The notes below the pieces were generated by a model. That model was not told the DNA's origin and made no database searches. It saw nothing but the letters and a program-made list of their open reading frames with translations. From G965207335 sp965207335 (GTDB lineage: Bacteria > Pseudomonadota > Gammaproteobacteria > PS1 > Pseudothioglobaceae), in NCBI GenBank assembly GCA_965207335.1, contig OZ242267.1, positions 992,001 through 1,056,000 of the forward strand: a stretch of 64,000 bases of DNA, given 5' to 3'. Position numbers and translations under genes: made by a program. Of the stretch, positions 27,049 through 37,348 are shown in pieces; within the stretch, counting starts at the first letter, position 1, and the number at the start of each line of letters is the position of its first letter.

Positions 27049-28335
27049 CTATTTACACAATGTCATTAATTGCTCTATTTCATCAACTTCTTTTATTATA
27101 TCTTTACTTAAAACTTCATTGCCATTATCTGTTACTAAAACATCATCCTCAATTCTAATACCTATATTCCACCATTTTTTATCTATGTTTGGGTTTTCTC
27201 TAATATAAATTCCCGGTTCAACAGTCATTATCATGCCTTTTACAAAACTTCTATAACTATTATTTATTTTATAATCTCCAACATCATGTACATCTAAACC
27301 TAGCCAATGCCCAGTATTGTGCATAAAAAATTGTTTTAAATCATTATTTGTACTATTTTTGGCCAATAAGCCTAGTTTTCTTAATCCATCTGTTATAACT
27401 CTGGTGGTAATTTTATGAGGTATATCTATGCAAATACCAATTTTTATGCTGTTAATTGCTTGTTTTTGGGCATCTAAAACAATTTTATATAATGCTTTTT
27501 GCTCACTATTAAAACTACCATTTATAGGAAAAGTCCTAGTAATATCAGATGCATAATATTTATATTCAGCACCAGCGTCTATTAGTAGTAAATCACCATT
27601 TATTAATTTTTTATTATTAGCTATATAATGTAAAGTACAAGCATTTTTACCTCCTGCTACAATAGGTAAATAAGCATGTTCTATATTATGTTTGGCAAAA
27701 ATATTATTAAAAATAGCCCCTATTTCATACTCATATTGAGTATTTTTTATACTTTGTATTGTTTGTTTCATTGCTTGTACAAAGGCTTCTTTTGTAATAC
27801 TAGCTGCTAGTTTCATAGCTTTTATTTCATCATTATCTTTAATTAAACGCATTTCGTTTAATATTTCCTGTAATGAATTATGACTAGGTTTTATAGTATT
27901 AAAATTGATAGCCTTGGTTATTTTTTTGTCTATATTATCTCTAATACCAAAATCATAATAAACATTAGCAAAGTTTGGAATAATGGCAATAATTTTATCG
28001 TTAAAATCATCTATATTGTATGCTTTATCAGCGTTTAATTGCTTTATAGCAGAAGTAGTACCTAATCTATCTGAATCCCAAATTATATTTTTTTCATCAA
28101 TTTCTTGTAAAAATAATATAAATTCAGTCTTATTATTTTGCTTAGATAATAGCAAAATAGTATCTGCTTCATTAAAATTAGTTAAATACAGAAAATTACT
28201 ATGCCCTCTAAATGGATAATAAGTATCACCACTTCTTTGCTTTTTAGTATTTGTAGCTAAAATAGCAATGCTATTATCTTTTAGTTTAGAAAATAACTTA
28301 TCTCTTCTATTTTGATAAATATCTGTAATTTTCAT
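27049..28335 (-). CDS. pepP: Xaa-Pro aminopeptidase
   Basis: A 428-residue M24 metallopeptidase that removes N-terminal residues preceding proline. The N-terminal creatinase-like domain includes QRSGDTYYPFRGHSNFLYL. The C-terminal pita-bread domain carries the dimetal ligands: the two Asp in DAGAEYKYYASDITRTFP, His in HNTGHWLGLDVHD, Glu in TVEPGIYI and Glu in GIRIEDDVLVT. The ATG at 28335 (MKITDIYQNRRDKL) is a better start than the TTG-initiated extension at 28353. It is co-oriented with trpD. Confidence 0.93.
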   Translation of the reverse strand: MKITDIYQNRRDKLFSKLKDNSIAILATNTKKQRSGDTYYPFRGHSNFLYLTNFNEADTILLLSKQNNKTEFILFLQEIDEKNIIWDSDRLGTTSAIKQLNADKAYNIDDFNDKIIAIIPNFANVYYDFGIRDNIDKKITKAINFNTIKPSHNSLQEILNEMRLIKDNDEIKAMKLAASITKEAFVQAMKQTIQSIKNTQYEYEIGAIFNNIFAKHNIEHAYLPIVAGGKNACTLHYIANNKKLINGDLLLIDAGAEYKYYASDITRTFPINGSFNSEQKALYKIVLDAQKQAINSIKIGICIDIPHKITTRVITDGLRKLGLLAKNSTNNDLKQFFMHNTGHWLGLDVHDVGDYKINNSYRSFVKGMIMTVEPGIYIRENPNIDKKWWNIGIRIEDDVLVTDNGNEVLSKDIIKEVDEIEQLMTLCK

Positions 28336-28476
28336 CTTATTAATTTTTAGCAATATTTTTATACAATAAGGGTAATTAGATGTGCTATTTGTATTTTGTA
28401 TTATAACTTATTATGTTAAAATTATTTTGCAGATTATTTTTTATCCACACTTCTTATATGTAAATTAAAATAGTTA

Positions 28477-29397
28477 ATGACAGCATCATTAAAAAAAAGT
28501 TTTACCTCTGCTATCGCTATAATTAAACTAATTCTTCCTATATTATTTGCAATAGAAATACTAAAATATTATCAATTAATAGAGCCATTATCCATACTGC
28601 TTTCCCCTATTTTAGAGTTATTAGAATTGCCAAATGAATTTGCAATTATTTGGATAGTTGGTATATTTACTGGAATATATGGTGCTATTGCAACTTTTTT
28701 TTATATTGCTACTAATCCAGAAAGTTATACCATTGCTCAAGTAAGTATATTGTCAGTGTTAATTTTAGTGGTACATGCCTTACCAATTGAAGCAAAAATA
28801 TCACAATATTTAGGGGTTAATTATTGGAAGATTATATTTTTTAGATTTGCTGTTGCTATAATATATGCCCTAATAGTTAAATACTTGACAGATTTTTTTG
28901 GATTGTTACAAGAAAAAGTACACCTAACAACTATAATAACAACTCAGCAAGATACCAGTATCTTCTCAATAATTACCGGCCCTATAATTACCTGTATTGA
29001 GATTGGCGTAATAATAGTGGTTTTGTATATGATAATTGACTTTTTAAAAAAAATTAATGTCATACGCTATATTGAGCTTATATTAAAACCTATCACATAT
29101 ATTCTAAAAATTGATAATAGACTATCAAACTCACTGTTAATTGGTATGGTATTAGGACTTTCTTATGGTGGGGCAATTTTAATTGAGGATTTGAAAAACC
29201 TAAAAAAAGTAAGTAATAAAGAAAAAAATAAGGTGGTGTATTTACTAAATATTCTTCATTCTTTGATAGAAGACACAATATTAGTATTGCTTATCGGGGC
29301 AAATATTTTTGTTGTTTTACTAGGTAGGATTGTATTTTCAATATTAATAATGTTATTAATTAACGTATACCATAACAAAATTAAGCGTATAACTTAA
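28477..29397 (+). CDS. Gate-domain (nucleoside recognition domain) membrane protein
   Basis: A 306-residue polytopic membrane protein with about eight hydrophobic segments, formed by two related halves (ILPILFAIEILKYYQLIEPL and IIDFLKKINVIRYIELILKP). It is similar to the gate-domain or nucleoside-recognition family that includes SpmA/YjiH-type proteins. The conserved GIFTGIYGAIATFFYIA and GMVLGLSYGGAILIEDLK motifs support this. Substrate and role are not known. It is divergent from pepP across a 141-bp region that presumably holds both promoters. Confidence 0.75.
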   Translation: MTASLKKSFTSAIAIIKLILPILFAIEILKYYQLIEPLSILLSPILELLELPNEFAIIWIVGIFTGIYGAIATFFYIATNPESYTIAQVSILSVLILVVHALPIEAKISQYLGVNYWKIIFFRFAVAIIYALIVKYLTDFFGLLQEKVHLTTIITTQQDTSIFSIITGPIITCIEIGVIIVVLYMIIDFLKKINVIRYIELILKPITYILKIDNRLSNSLLIGMVLGLSYGGAILIEDLKNLKKVSNKEKNKVVYLLNILHSLIEDTILVLLIGANIFVVLLGRIVFSILIMLLINVYHNKIKRIT

Positions 29398-29461
29398 CAA
29401 ACTTTATATAGGCGTATGTGTTAAAAAACTGCTGTATTTTAGCTTAGGATTTAGTTATTTT

Positions 29462-29863
29462 TTAACCATAAATAGTAAAAAAGTATTTTAATTGCGATAT
29501 TTTAGCATTTTTTAGACTATCTTTAAAAATAACTAATGGCTTTTTATCGGTGCTTATTATCAGTAAATATGAACTACTAAATAAAGGTTTTGCAATAACT
29601 TGCTGTAGTTTACTGCCATTTTTGTTATGCAAAATTATACTATTTGGATTTATCTGTATAGCAATAATATCATCGCTTTGAGAGCCTGTAAGTTTAGTAA
29701 AAAATTTAGTGGCAAAATAAGCAATAATTAATAATAATACCAGCATTAATAATAAATTTGCATAACTAATAACAATAGCTATGCTAAATATATAAATAAA
29801 TATTGCGAGTATTAAGTATGTTTTTGACGGTTGTAGGTAAAAAATATTATTTTGCAAACTCAT
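29462..29863 (-). CDS. Small membrane protein, YgfX-like
   Basis: A 133-residue protein with two adjacent N-terminal membrane helices (about residues 15-55), followed by a short beta-rich cytosolic part (IQINPNSIILHNKNGSKL). Size and layout recall the YgfX/CptA family (toxin-like partner of SdhE), but the sequence match by eye is weak and no sdhE is adjacent. It overlaps the end of proC by 17 bp, so it is the second gene of that operon. Confidence 0.5.
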   Translation of the reverse strand: MSLQNNIFYLQPSKTYLILAIFIYIFSIAIVISYANLLLMLVLLLIIAYFATKFFTKLTGSQSDDIIAIQINPNSIILHNKNGSKLQQVIAKPLFSSSYLLIISTDKKPLVIFKDSLKNAKISQLKYFFTIYG

Positions 29864-30662
29864 CTGCTAATTCTTTTGAGCGTAAATACGCTGACTTTAT
29901 AGCACTTTTGATATTTATAGCAACATTATTATTCTTCATATCTTCAATAGCAGCATAAGTAGTGCCATTAGGTGATGTTACCTTGTCTCTTAGTGTTTCA
30001 TATTCTATGGTGTTTTGTGCCATAAGTGATGCACCTAGTGCGGTTTGTGTTGCTAGTTTATGGGCACTTTTTTTATCTAGTCCTAATTCAACAGCACTCT
30101 CTATCATTATTTCTAACATATAAAAAAAGTAAGCAGGACCACTGCCAGATATAGCGGTAATTGTGTCTATTAAGCCCTCATAATCCACCCATACACCAAT
30201 CCCAATACTATTGACTATATTATTTATTTGTTGTTTGTGACTACTACTAACAAGATTATTTGCATATATACCAGTAGCACCATAGCCAATAATAGCAGGG
30301 GTATTAGGCATTAATCTAACAATGGCAGTATTATTAGATAAGCCATTATTTAGCCAAGTTTCAATACTAGTTATTCTAATTCCTGCTAGCACAGATACTA
30401 ATAATTTAATATTACTACCAGCTATTTCTTTACATACTTGTTTAGCAATATTAGGCTTTATTGCCAATACTACTATATCGCAAATACCTGCTAACTGTTT
30501 ATTGTCATTAATAATATTTATATTTAGAGTTTGTTGTAATTTAGTAAGTACATTTTTGTTAATATCGCTAATATAAATACTTTTATTTGCATAAGAATTT
30601 TTTAATAAGCCAGTTATTATAGCAGTAGCCATATTGCCAGCACCAATAAAACCTATTTTCAT
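29847..30662 (-). CDS. proC: Pyrroline-5-carboxylate reductase
   Basis: A 271-residue NAD(P)H-dependent enzyme catalysing the last step of proline synthesis. The Rossmann motif MKIGFIGAGNMATAIITGLL, VRLMPNTPAIIGYGATGIY and the C-terminal ISGSGPAYFFYMLEIMIESA with VTSPNGTTYAAI are family signatures. The start ATG at 30662 is divergent from gph. Confidence 0.96.
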   Translation of the reverse strand: MKIGFIGAGNMATAIITGLLKNSYANKSIYISDINKNVLTKLQQTLNINIINDNKQLAGICDIVVLAIKPNIAKQVCKEIAGSNIKLLVSVLAGIRITSIETWLNNGLSNNTAIVRLMPNTPAIIGYGATGIYANNLVSSSHKQQINNIVNSIGIGVWVDYEGLIDTITAISGSGPAYFFYMLEIMIESAVELGLDKKSAHKLATQTALGASLMAQNTIEYETLRDKVTSPNGTTYAAIEDMKNNNVAINIKSAIKSAYLRSKELADEFAK

Positions 30663-30747
30663 TATTATTAGTTTTTAGTATTAAATATGTAAATAATACT
30701 CTAAAATATAGATGTTTATATCTAATTTCCTGTATATATTACTTGAA

Positions 30748-30759
30748 GAGACCTTTGCT
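30748..30759 (+). mobile_element. MITE left-end remnant at the gph start
   Basis: GAGACCTTTGC is followed after two bases by ATGAATAA, the same words that open the MITE family (GAGACCTTTGC, then ATGAATAA) with about five bases missing between them. The gph ATG at 30761 would then derive from the element. The match is short and could be chance. Confidence 0.35.
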
Positions 30760-30760
30760 T

Positions 30761-31429
30761 ATGAATAAACTTAACCCTGACTTAATTTTAATAGATGTTG
30801 ATGGTACGCTAGTAGATAGTGTGCCAGATTTAGCATTTTGTATTGATGAGATGATGCTAGCATTAAACCATACAAAACACGGCGAAGACAAGGTTAGGCA
30901 ATGGGTTGGTAATGGTGTGTCAAAATTAGTACAAAGAGCCTTAACAGGCGGACTAGAAAAACAAGTGGATGATAATGAGTTTGCAAAAGCTTATGCAATT
31001 TTTTTAAAATTATATGCCCAAAATACCTCAAAAAGATCCTACTTATACTCTGGGGTAAAAGAGGGCTTAACTTACTTAAAATCTAAAAATTATAAGTTAG
31101 GTTGTGTAACTAATAAAGATGAGCAATTTACTCATCCATTACTACAAAACTTAGGTATTTTTAATGATTTTGGGATAATAATTAGTGGCGATACTCTAAA
31201 ACAAAAAAAGCCAGACCCAATGCCATTATTACATGGCGCTAAACACTATAATATAAAACCTGCAAATTGCCTAATGATAGGTGATTCAATTAGCGATATA
31301 AAAGCTGCCCGTAGTGCTGGATTTAATATTATATGTATGTCTTATGGGTATAATCATGGCGAAGATATTAGTGATTCTAAGCCAGATTTAGTAATTGATT
31401 CTATGCTAGAATTAAAAAATTATTTGTGA
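30761..31429 (+). CDS. gph: Phosphoglycolate phosphatase
   Basis: A 222-residue HAD-family phosphatase that removes phosphate from 2-phosphoglycolate. Motif I is DLILIDVDGTLVDSVPDL, motif II is in GCVTNKD, motif III is KKPDPMPLL and motif IV is CLMIGDSISDIKAARSAG. The cap sits after motif I (C1 type). The ATG at 30761 is chosen over 30743 because the MNKLNPDLILIDVDGT N-terminus is of normal length. A full MITE follows 3 bp after the stop. Confidence 0.9.
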   Translation: MNKLNPDLILIDVDGTLVDSVPDLAFCIDEMMLALNHTKHGEDKVRQWVGNGVSKLVQRALTGGLEKQVDDNEFAKAYAIFLKLYAQNTSKRSYLYSGVKEGLTYLKSKNYKLGCVTNKDEQFTHPLLQNLGIFNDFGIIISGDTLKQKKPDPMPLLHGAKHYNIKPANCLMIGDSISDIKAARSAGFNIICMSYGYNHGEDISDSKPDLVIDSMLELKNYL

Positions 31430-31432
31430 GTA

Positions 31433-31596
31433 GAGACCTTTGCACAAACATGAATAATCATCAGAACCCTGCTTTTTACTCACTTGATAATTTTTATCAA
31501 ACCCAGCCTTAGCCCTGCTAGGACAAAGTTTAATAAAATCACTAATTCGGCAAAAATTGAATTTTTGCTAATAGCCCCTATTTATGCAAAGGTCTC
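31433..31596 (+). mobile_element. MITE-like element, full-length copy (between gph and rpmG)
   Basis: 164 bp with GAGACCTTTGCACAAACATG at the left end and TTTATGCAAAGGTCTC at the right. The interior differs from the 3226 copy near its right half (AATTCGGCAAAAATTGAATT hairpin). It lies between convergent genes, where the inverted-repeat structure could also end transcription from both sides. Confidence 0.8.
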
Positions 31597-31625
31597 AAGT
31601 AGTATTTATGGTTGTTTAGGTTGCA

Positions 31626-31781
31626 TTATTTCATTTTTGCTTCTTTATAAATTACATGTTTTCTTACTTTTGGGTCGTATTTTTTTACTTCCCATTTTTG
31701 ATTGTTGAGTTTTTTATTTTTAGTGGTAGTATAAAAATGTCCTGTGCCAGCACTAGATACTAATTTAATTTTCTCTCTCAT
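31626..31781 (-). CDS. rpmG: 50S ribosomal protein L33
   Basis: A 51-residue protein beginning MREKIKLVSSAGTGHFYTTT and containing KKYDPKVRKHVIYKEAK. This is L33 of the zinc-free type. Its ATG overlaps the rpmB stop by 4 bp (ATGA), so it is translationally coupled. The pair rpmB-rpmG is standard in proteobacteria. Confidence 0.95.
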   Translation of the reverse strand: MREKIKLVSSAGTGHFYTTTKNKKLNNQKWEVKKYDPKVRKHVIYKEAKMK

Positions 31782-32014
31782 ATTTTCTCTCCTCTGGCAC
31801 GCATTTCAACAAGTACTGTGTCAATGCCTTTTTTGTCAATAGTTTTTAATCCTCTGGCGGTAGTTTTAATTTTTACAAAGCGATTTTCACTTTCAACCCA
31901 AATACGATGAGAGTGTAGATTTGGATAAAAACGCCTACGAGTTTTATTATGTGCATGGGATACATTATTACCAAAAATAGATTTTTTCCCAGTCACTTGA
32001 CATACTCTCGCCAT
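31778..32014 (-). CDS. rpmB: 50S ribosomal protein L28
   Basis: A 78-residue protein starting MARVCQVTGKKSIFGNNVSH and carrying HNKTRRRFYPNLHSHRIW and a C-terminal TIDKKGIDTVL block, typical of L28. The frame extends upstream to 32134, but the start at 32014 gives the family N-terminus. A -10-like TATAAT (complement at 32100-32105) lies 86 bp upstream without a clear -35. Confidence 0.95.
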   Translation of the reverse strand: MARVCQVTGKKSIFGNNVSHAHNKTRRRFYPNLHSHRIWVESENRFVKIKTTARGLKTIDKKGIDTVLVEMRARGEKI

Positions 32015-32247
32015 AATAGCACCCTTAAAATGATAAAACAAGCCATTATACTTTAAATAATTATTTTTTGTAACAGGTTTAAGTTTGCATATTAAATTAA
32101 TTATAGTATCATATTGCAACATAAGCCTTTTCATAATTCCAAGGCTTGATAAAAGTTAGGCAAAATAATTTTGATTAAGATTTACAACAATAATCACTAT
32201 AATTTTAGCCATTTTATTTGTTGAGCGAATTATACAAATGTTGTATA

Positions 32248-32335
<88 letters not shown>

Positions 32336-35057
32336 ATCACATCGCTTTTGTAGTGCGAGATTTCCACGACTTTTACAAAGTCTCGCAATGACGGTGGACA
32401 TAATTCCAATTCGTTATTCTGGGTACTTTTTTTAAATCACACCACAAATATCTCACGACAAAAATATACCTTACAAGCACAATGTCTATATGGGGAGTTT
32501 GAGGGGCGGTTGTACAATGGTTATAGTGTACAAACTCGTTCTGCCCCTCAATTAAAAAAACAATTGTTGTTAGGGGTTTGGGGATACCCCCCAAAGTAAG
32601 CTTTGCTTACTATTATGGGTACTTTTTTAAATCACACCGCTTTTGTAGTGCGAGATTTCCACGCCTTTATCAAGTCTCGCAATGACGGTGGGTATAATTC
32701 CAATTCGTTATTCTGGGTACTTTTTTTAAATCACACCACAAATATCTCACGACAAAAATGTAACTTACAAGCACAATGTCTATATGGGGAGTTTGAGGGG
32801 CTGTTGTACAATGGTTATAGTGTACAAACTCGTTCTGCCCCTCAATTAAAAAAACAATTGTTGTTAGGGGTTTGGGGATATTCCCCAAAGTAAGCTTTGC
32901 TTACTATTATGGGTACTTTTTTATATATCGTCATTGTAAGCACTGTTTTTTGTATCAGGCAACATAATAGTACTCAATTACTCCCATCGTCATTGCGAAC
33001 ACTGTTTTTTAGTGTGTGGCAATCTCACGCCTTTTTACAAAGGCTCGCAATGACAGTGGGTGTAATTCCAATTCGTTATTCTGGGTACTTTTTTTAAATC
33101 ACACCACAAATATCTCACGACAAAAATATACCTTACAAGCACAATGTCTATATGGGGAGTTTGAGGGGCTGTTGTACAATGGTTATAGTGTACAAACTCG
33201 TTCTGCCCCTCAATTAAAAAAACAATTGTTGTTAGGGGTTTGGGGATACCCCCCAAAGTAAGCTTTGCTTACTATTATGGGTACTTTTTTAAATCACACC
33301 GCTTTTGTAGTGCGAGATTGCCACGCCTTTATCAAGGCTCGCAATGACAGTGGACACAATTCCAATTCGTTATTCTGGGTACTTTTTTATATATCGTCAT
33401 TGTAAGCACTGTTTTTTGTATCAGGCAACATAATAGTACTCAATTACTCCCATCGTCATTGCGAACACTGTTTTTTAGTGTGTGGCAATCTCACGCCTTT
33501 TTACAAAGGCTCGCAATGACAGTGGGTGTAATTCCAATTCGTTATTCTGGGTACTTTTTTAAAATCACACCACAAATATCTCACGACAAAAATATACCTT
33601 ACAAGCACAATGTCTATATGGGGAGTTTGAGGGGCTGTTGTACAATGGTTATAGTGTACAAACTCGTTCTGCCCCTCAATTAAAAAAACAATTGTTGTTA
33701 GGGGTTTGGGGATACCCCCCAAAGTAAGCTTTGCTTACTATTATGGGTACTTTTTTAAATCACACCGCTTTTGTAGTGCGAGATTGCCACGCCTTTATCA
33801 AGGCTCGCAATGACGGTGGGTATAATTCCAATTCGTTATTCTGGGTACTTTTTTTAAACCACACCACAAATATCTCACGACAAAAATATACCTTACAAGC
33901 ACAATGTTTATATGGGGAGTTTGAGGGGCGGTTGTACAGTAACTGTAATACGAAAACTAGTTCTGCCCCTCAATTAAAAAAACAATTGCTGTTAGGGGTT
34001 TGGGGATATTCCCCAAAGTAAGCTTTGCTTACCATTCTTGGTACTTTTTTAATCGACATTTGGCATAATTCCAATTCGTTATTCTGGGTACTTTTTTTAA
34101 ACCACACCACAAATATCTCACGACAAAAATATACCTTACAAGCACAATGTCTATATGGGGAGTTTGAGGGGCGGTTGTACAGTAACTGTAATACGAAAAC
34201 TAGTTCTGCCCCTCAATTAAAAAAACAATTGTTGTTAGGGGTTTGGGGATATTCCCCAAAGTAAGCTTTGCTTACTATTATGGGTACTTTTTTAAATAGC
34301 ATCGCTTTTGTAGCACTAGATTGCCACGACTTTTACAAAGTCTCGCAATGACGGTGGGTATAATTCCAATTCGTTATTCTGGGTACTTTTTTTAAATCAC
34401 ACCACAAATATCTCACGACAAAAATGTAACTTACAAGCACAATGTCTATATGGGGAGTTTGAGGGGCTGTTGTACAATGGTTATAGTGTACAAACTCGTT
34501 CTGCCCCTCAATTAAAAAAACAATTGTTGTTAGGGGTTTGGGGATATTCCCCAAAGTAAGCTTTGCTTACTATTATGGGTACTTTTTTAAATAGCATCGC
34601 TTTTGTAGCACTAGATTTCCACGACTTTTACAAAGTCTCGCAATGACGGTGGACATAATTCCAATTCGTTATTCTGGGTACTTTTTTTAAATCACACCAC
34701 AAATATCTCACGACAAAAATATACCTTACAAGCACAATGTCTATATGGGGAGTTTGAGGGGCGGTTGTACAATGGTTATAGTGTACAAACTCGTTCTGCC
34801 CCTCAATTAAAAAAACAATTGTTGTTAGGGGTTTGGGGATATTCCCCAAAGTAAGCTTTGCTTACTTATTCTTGGTACTTTTTTTTATATATCGTCATTG
34901 CGAACACTGTTTTTTAGTGTGTGGCAATCTCACGACTTTATCAAGTCTTGCAATGACGGTGGGTATAATTCTAACTTATTAATTATGGGTGCTTTTTGGC
35001 AAAGGCTTATATTCCCAATCTATTACATTTTTTGTAATATTTTTCTATTTTTTAGTA
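32336..35057. repeat. Repeat cluster C: eight copies of the ~295-bp structured repeat
   Basis: About 2.7 kb without a real gene. Cores begin near 32484, 32778, 33145, 33610, 33905, 34150, 34443 and 34741. Several units carry an extra 100-bp module (GTCATTGCGAACACTG with TGTGTGGCAATCTCACG, a REP-like hairpin) near 32990, 33460 and 34895. Adjacent units are almost identical, as expected for recent tandem amplification. The recurrent 73-residue reading frames on the minus strand are translations of the repeat and are not taken as genes. The cluster runs from the tRNA-Ser 3' end to the Fic gene. Confidence 0.85.
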
Positions 35058-36152
35058 TCATTCCACATGATTTTTTGAATGCTTTTTACTATTTTCCTTG
35101 ATATATTTTTGTTTGGGATTATTGGGTGTATCGGGGTGATTCATTTTAATTAGTCCTTGTTTTAAGGCAGGAAGAAGGTAGTTTTTTCTAAATGTTGGTT
35201 TGTGTGATAAACCCACTTTTGCCATAATTTTAGCACTACTTAGATAACCTTCATCCATCACGGATAAGAGCTTTTCAACTGGGTCGCTTACTGGGTCGCT
35301 TACTGGTTCGCTTACTGGGTCGCTTACTGGGTCGCTTACTGGGTCGCTTACTGGGTCGCTTACTGGGTTGCTTACTGGGTCGCTTACTAGGTCGCTTACT
35401 GGGTCGCTAGCGTTTATGCTATCTAAAATAATAGCCAGCATAAATTCAATAAATACCGTGCTGTTAGCTTTATCATCGGCACTAGCAAGTGCATCGTAAT
35501 AAGCTTTTTGGTTATTTTTAATCGTGTTTTCAATCGGCAAAGAATAAAAAAGTGAGTGCCATTGCCCTAAAATCAAAGTCTGCCAAAGTCGCCCTATTCT
35601 GCCATTGCCATCACTAAAAGGATGAATAAATTCAAATTCATAATGAAAAACACAACTACGAATTAACGGGTGATCATCAGTGTTTTTAAGCCAGTTCAAT
35701 AAATCTTTCATTAAAAATTGAACACGGTTTGCCTGCGGTGCAATATGAATCATTTTATCGCCTTTATGAACACCGACACTACCACGTCGAAAGCACCCTG
35801 CATCTGGCAAAATCTCTTCGGTCATTTTTTTGTGAGCATCCAGCAAATCATTCATGTTATGCGTTTGAAACTGTCCCAAAGCTTCATAAGCTTTTATCGC
35901 TCCTCGTACTTCAGCAATCTCTCTTTTTGAACCACGAACAGACTTACCCTCAATAATTGCTGACACTTGACCTAAATTAAGCGTATTCCCCTCAATCGCC
36001 AATGTACCCGTAATCGTCTTAATACGGTTTTGTTTACGAAGCTGTGGCGAATTTTGAGCATCAACCATATTAGCACCTGCAACCGCCTCACTGATTTGTG
36101 CAACCAGTGATAGGATTTTTGGGGTTATTGTGTAGGGTGGAGTGTGGGGCAT
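35058..36152 (-). CDS. Fic-domain protein (AMPylase-type) with repeat linker and winged-helix tail
   Basis: A 364-residue protein. The N-terminal region (1-90) has the inhibitory motif TLAIEGN at 50-56, of the class II type that blocks its own active site. The Fic core has the complete catalytic motif HPFSDGNGRIGR at 177-188, so transfer of AMP or a related group to a target hydroxyl is likely. A DPVS tetrapeptide is repeated about eleven times at 249-292. The C-terminal part (293-345) looks like a winged-helix DNA-binding domain. Such proteins often regulate their own transcription. It is isolated, flanked by repeat clusters C and D. Confidence 0.9.
   Translation of the reverse strand: MPHTPPYTITPKILSLVAQISEAVAGANMVDAQNSPQLRKQNRIKTITGTLAIEGNTLNLGQVSAIIEGKSVRGSKREIAEVRGAIKAYEALGQFQTHNMNDLLDAHKKMTEEILPDAGCFRRGSVGVHKGDKMIHIAPQANRVQFLMKDLLNWLKNTDDHPLIRSCVFHYEFEFIHPFSDGNGRIGRLWQTLILGQWHSLFYSLPIENTIKNNQKAYYDALASADDKANSTVFIEFMLAIILDSINASDPVSDLVSDPVSNPVSDPVSDPVSDPVSDPVSEPVSDPVSDPVEKLLSVMDEGYLSSAKIMAKVGLSHKPTFRKNYLLPALKQGLIKMNHPDTPNNPKQKYIKENSKKHSKNHVE
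35277..35408 (-). repeat. 12-bp coding minisatellite in the Fic gene
   Basis: About eleven tandem 12-bp units (plus-strand word ACTGGGTCGCTT) encode DPVS with a few variants (DLVS, NPVS, EPVS). Because the unit is a multiple of three, slippage would change the length of the linker between the Fic core and the winged helix without shifting frame. Confidence 0.9.
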
Positions 36153-37348
36153 TAGTTTTAGCTTATTAGTTTGTGTTTTAAGGTTTTAATCCGCTGACAT
36201 TAGTCATTTTTGTTGTTTTCTTAATGATTCAATGCTTACTCAATATCTTTTTCATGTTTATCTTCATTCTAATCATAACCAGTATTAATTTTTCTATAGT
36301 GTCACTCATCTATAAGTCCACTACCACATAGTAGCAAGATATTTTCTAGATCATTTCTATAATATTCCTTTTTATGTGAATAGCTATAAAACAATTTCAC
36401 TTTATTTATAATATGTACTTATGTCGCATAAATCTATTATTCTAATTATGCAAATGCTTGCAAATACTGAATTTTACACCTGATAATAAAAATAATCATA
36501 GCAAAATTAAGACAGGTTAAAGTCCAAATACTTTAGTTTTGGTATGTGAGATTGCCACGCCTTTATCAAGTCTCGCAATGACGGTGGGTATAATTCCAAT
36601 TCGTTATTGTGGGTGCTTTTTTTAAACCACACCGCGAATATCTCACGACAAAAATATACCTTACAAGCACAATGTCTATATGGGGAGTTTGAGGGGCTGT
36701 TGTGCAGTGAATTATAATACGGAAACTAGTTCTGCCCCTAATGGAGACCTTTGCACAAACATGAATAATCATCAGAACCCCGCTTTCCACTCACTTACAT
36801 TAAGCAAAAATCAGAGCTCTGCTAATCATCTCTATTTATGCAAAGATCTCTAATAAAAAAACAAGCAAATATAGTTAATATACATTGAATAACCTGTAAT
36901 TGCTGTTAGGGGTTTGGGGATATTCCCCAAAGTAAGCTTTGCTTACTATTCTTGGTACTTTTTTTTATATTTTAGCAACATACTGGTACTCAATTATTCC
37001 CACCGTCATTGCGAACACTGTTTTTTAGTGTGTGGCAATCTCACGCCTTTATTAATGCTCGCAATGACGGTGGGTATAATTCCAATTCGTTATTCTGGGT
37101 GCTTTTTTATATATGGTCATTGCGAACACTGTTATAACAAGCCTTGCCTGTTATGGTTTGCAATAATAGATATATTTTGTATGTATAATAGTGTTTTATG
37201 TATTTTTATAAAAAATAATACGGTAAATATGGGGCGATATTTGTTGTTATGTTGTTACAAGGTATAGTATGCAAGTTAGTACTGTTTTAGAAAAACTTAG
37301 AATTATAACAAGCCTTTTTGTTAAGGGTTTTTTGTTGGTTAGGATATT
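36153..37348. repeat. Repeat cluster D and upstream region of the surface locus
   Basis: 36153-36540 is plain AT-rich DNA in which I see nothing. From 36545 to about 36960 there is one ~295-bp repeat (core near 36673) interrupted by a MITE, then a REP-like module at 37007-37075. From about 37130 to 37348 is unique sequence before the FG-GAP gene, with a -10-like TATAAT at 37184-37189 but no good -35. Confidence 0.75.
36744..36850 (+). mobile_element. MITE-like element, 107-bp short form
   Basis: Third copy of the short form, with the same deletion and the same insertion point within the host repeat as at 15050 and 18726. Confidence 0.75.

Noticed and set aside
29462..29863. A YgfX-SdhE toxin-antitoxin pair
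   Set aside because: Only a YgfX-like size and two-helix layout is seen, and no SdhE-like gene is next to it, so the pair cannot be claimed.
32373..34849. Recurring 60-100 residue reading frames on both strands (for example those starting MGNIPKPL or ending LLLGVWGYSPK) in the repeat clusters
   Set aside because: They follow the 295-bp repeat unit exactly, occur on both strands of the same DNA, have no ribosome-binding sites of note and resemble no protein family. They are translations of a structured repeat.
37130..37330. Additional attC-like sequence (ATAACAAGCC words at about 37133 and 37305)
   Set aside because: The words recur but no paired core site or palindromic arms were found.
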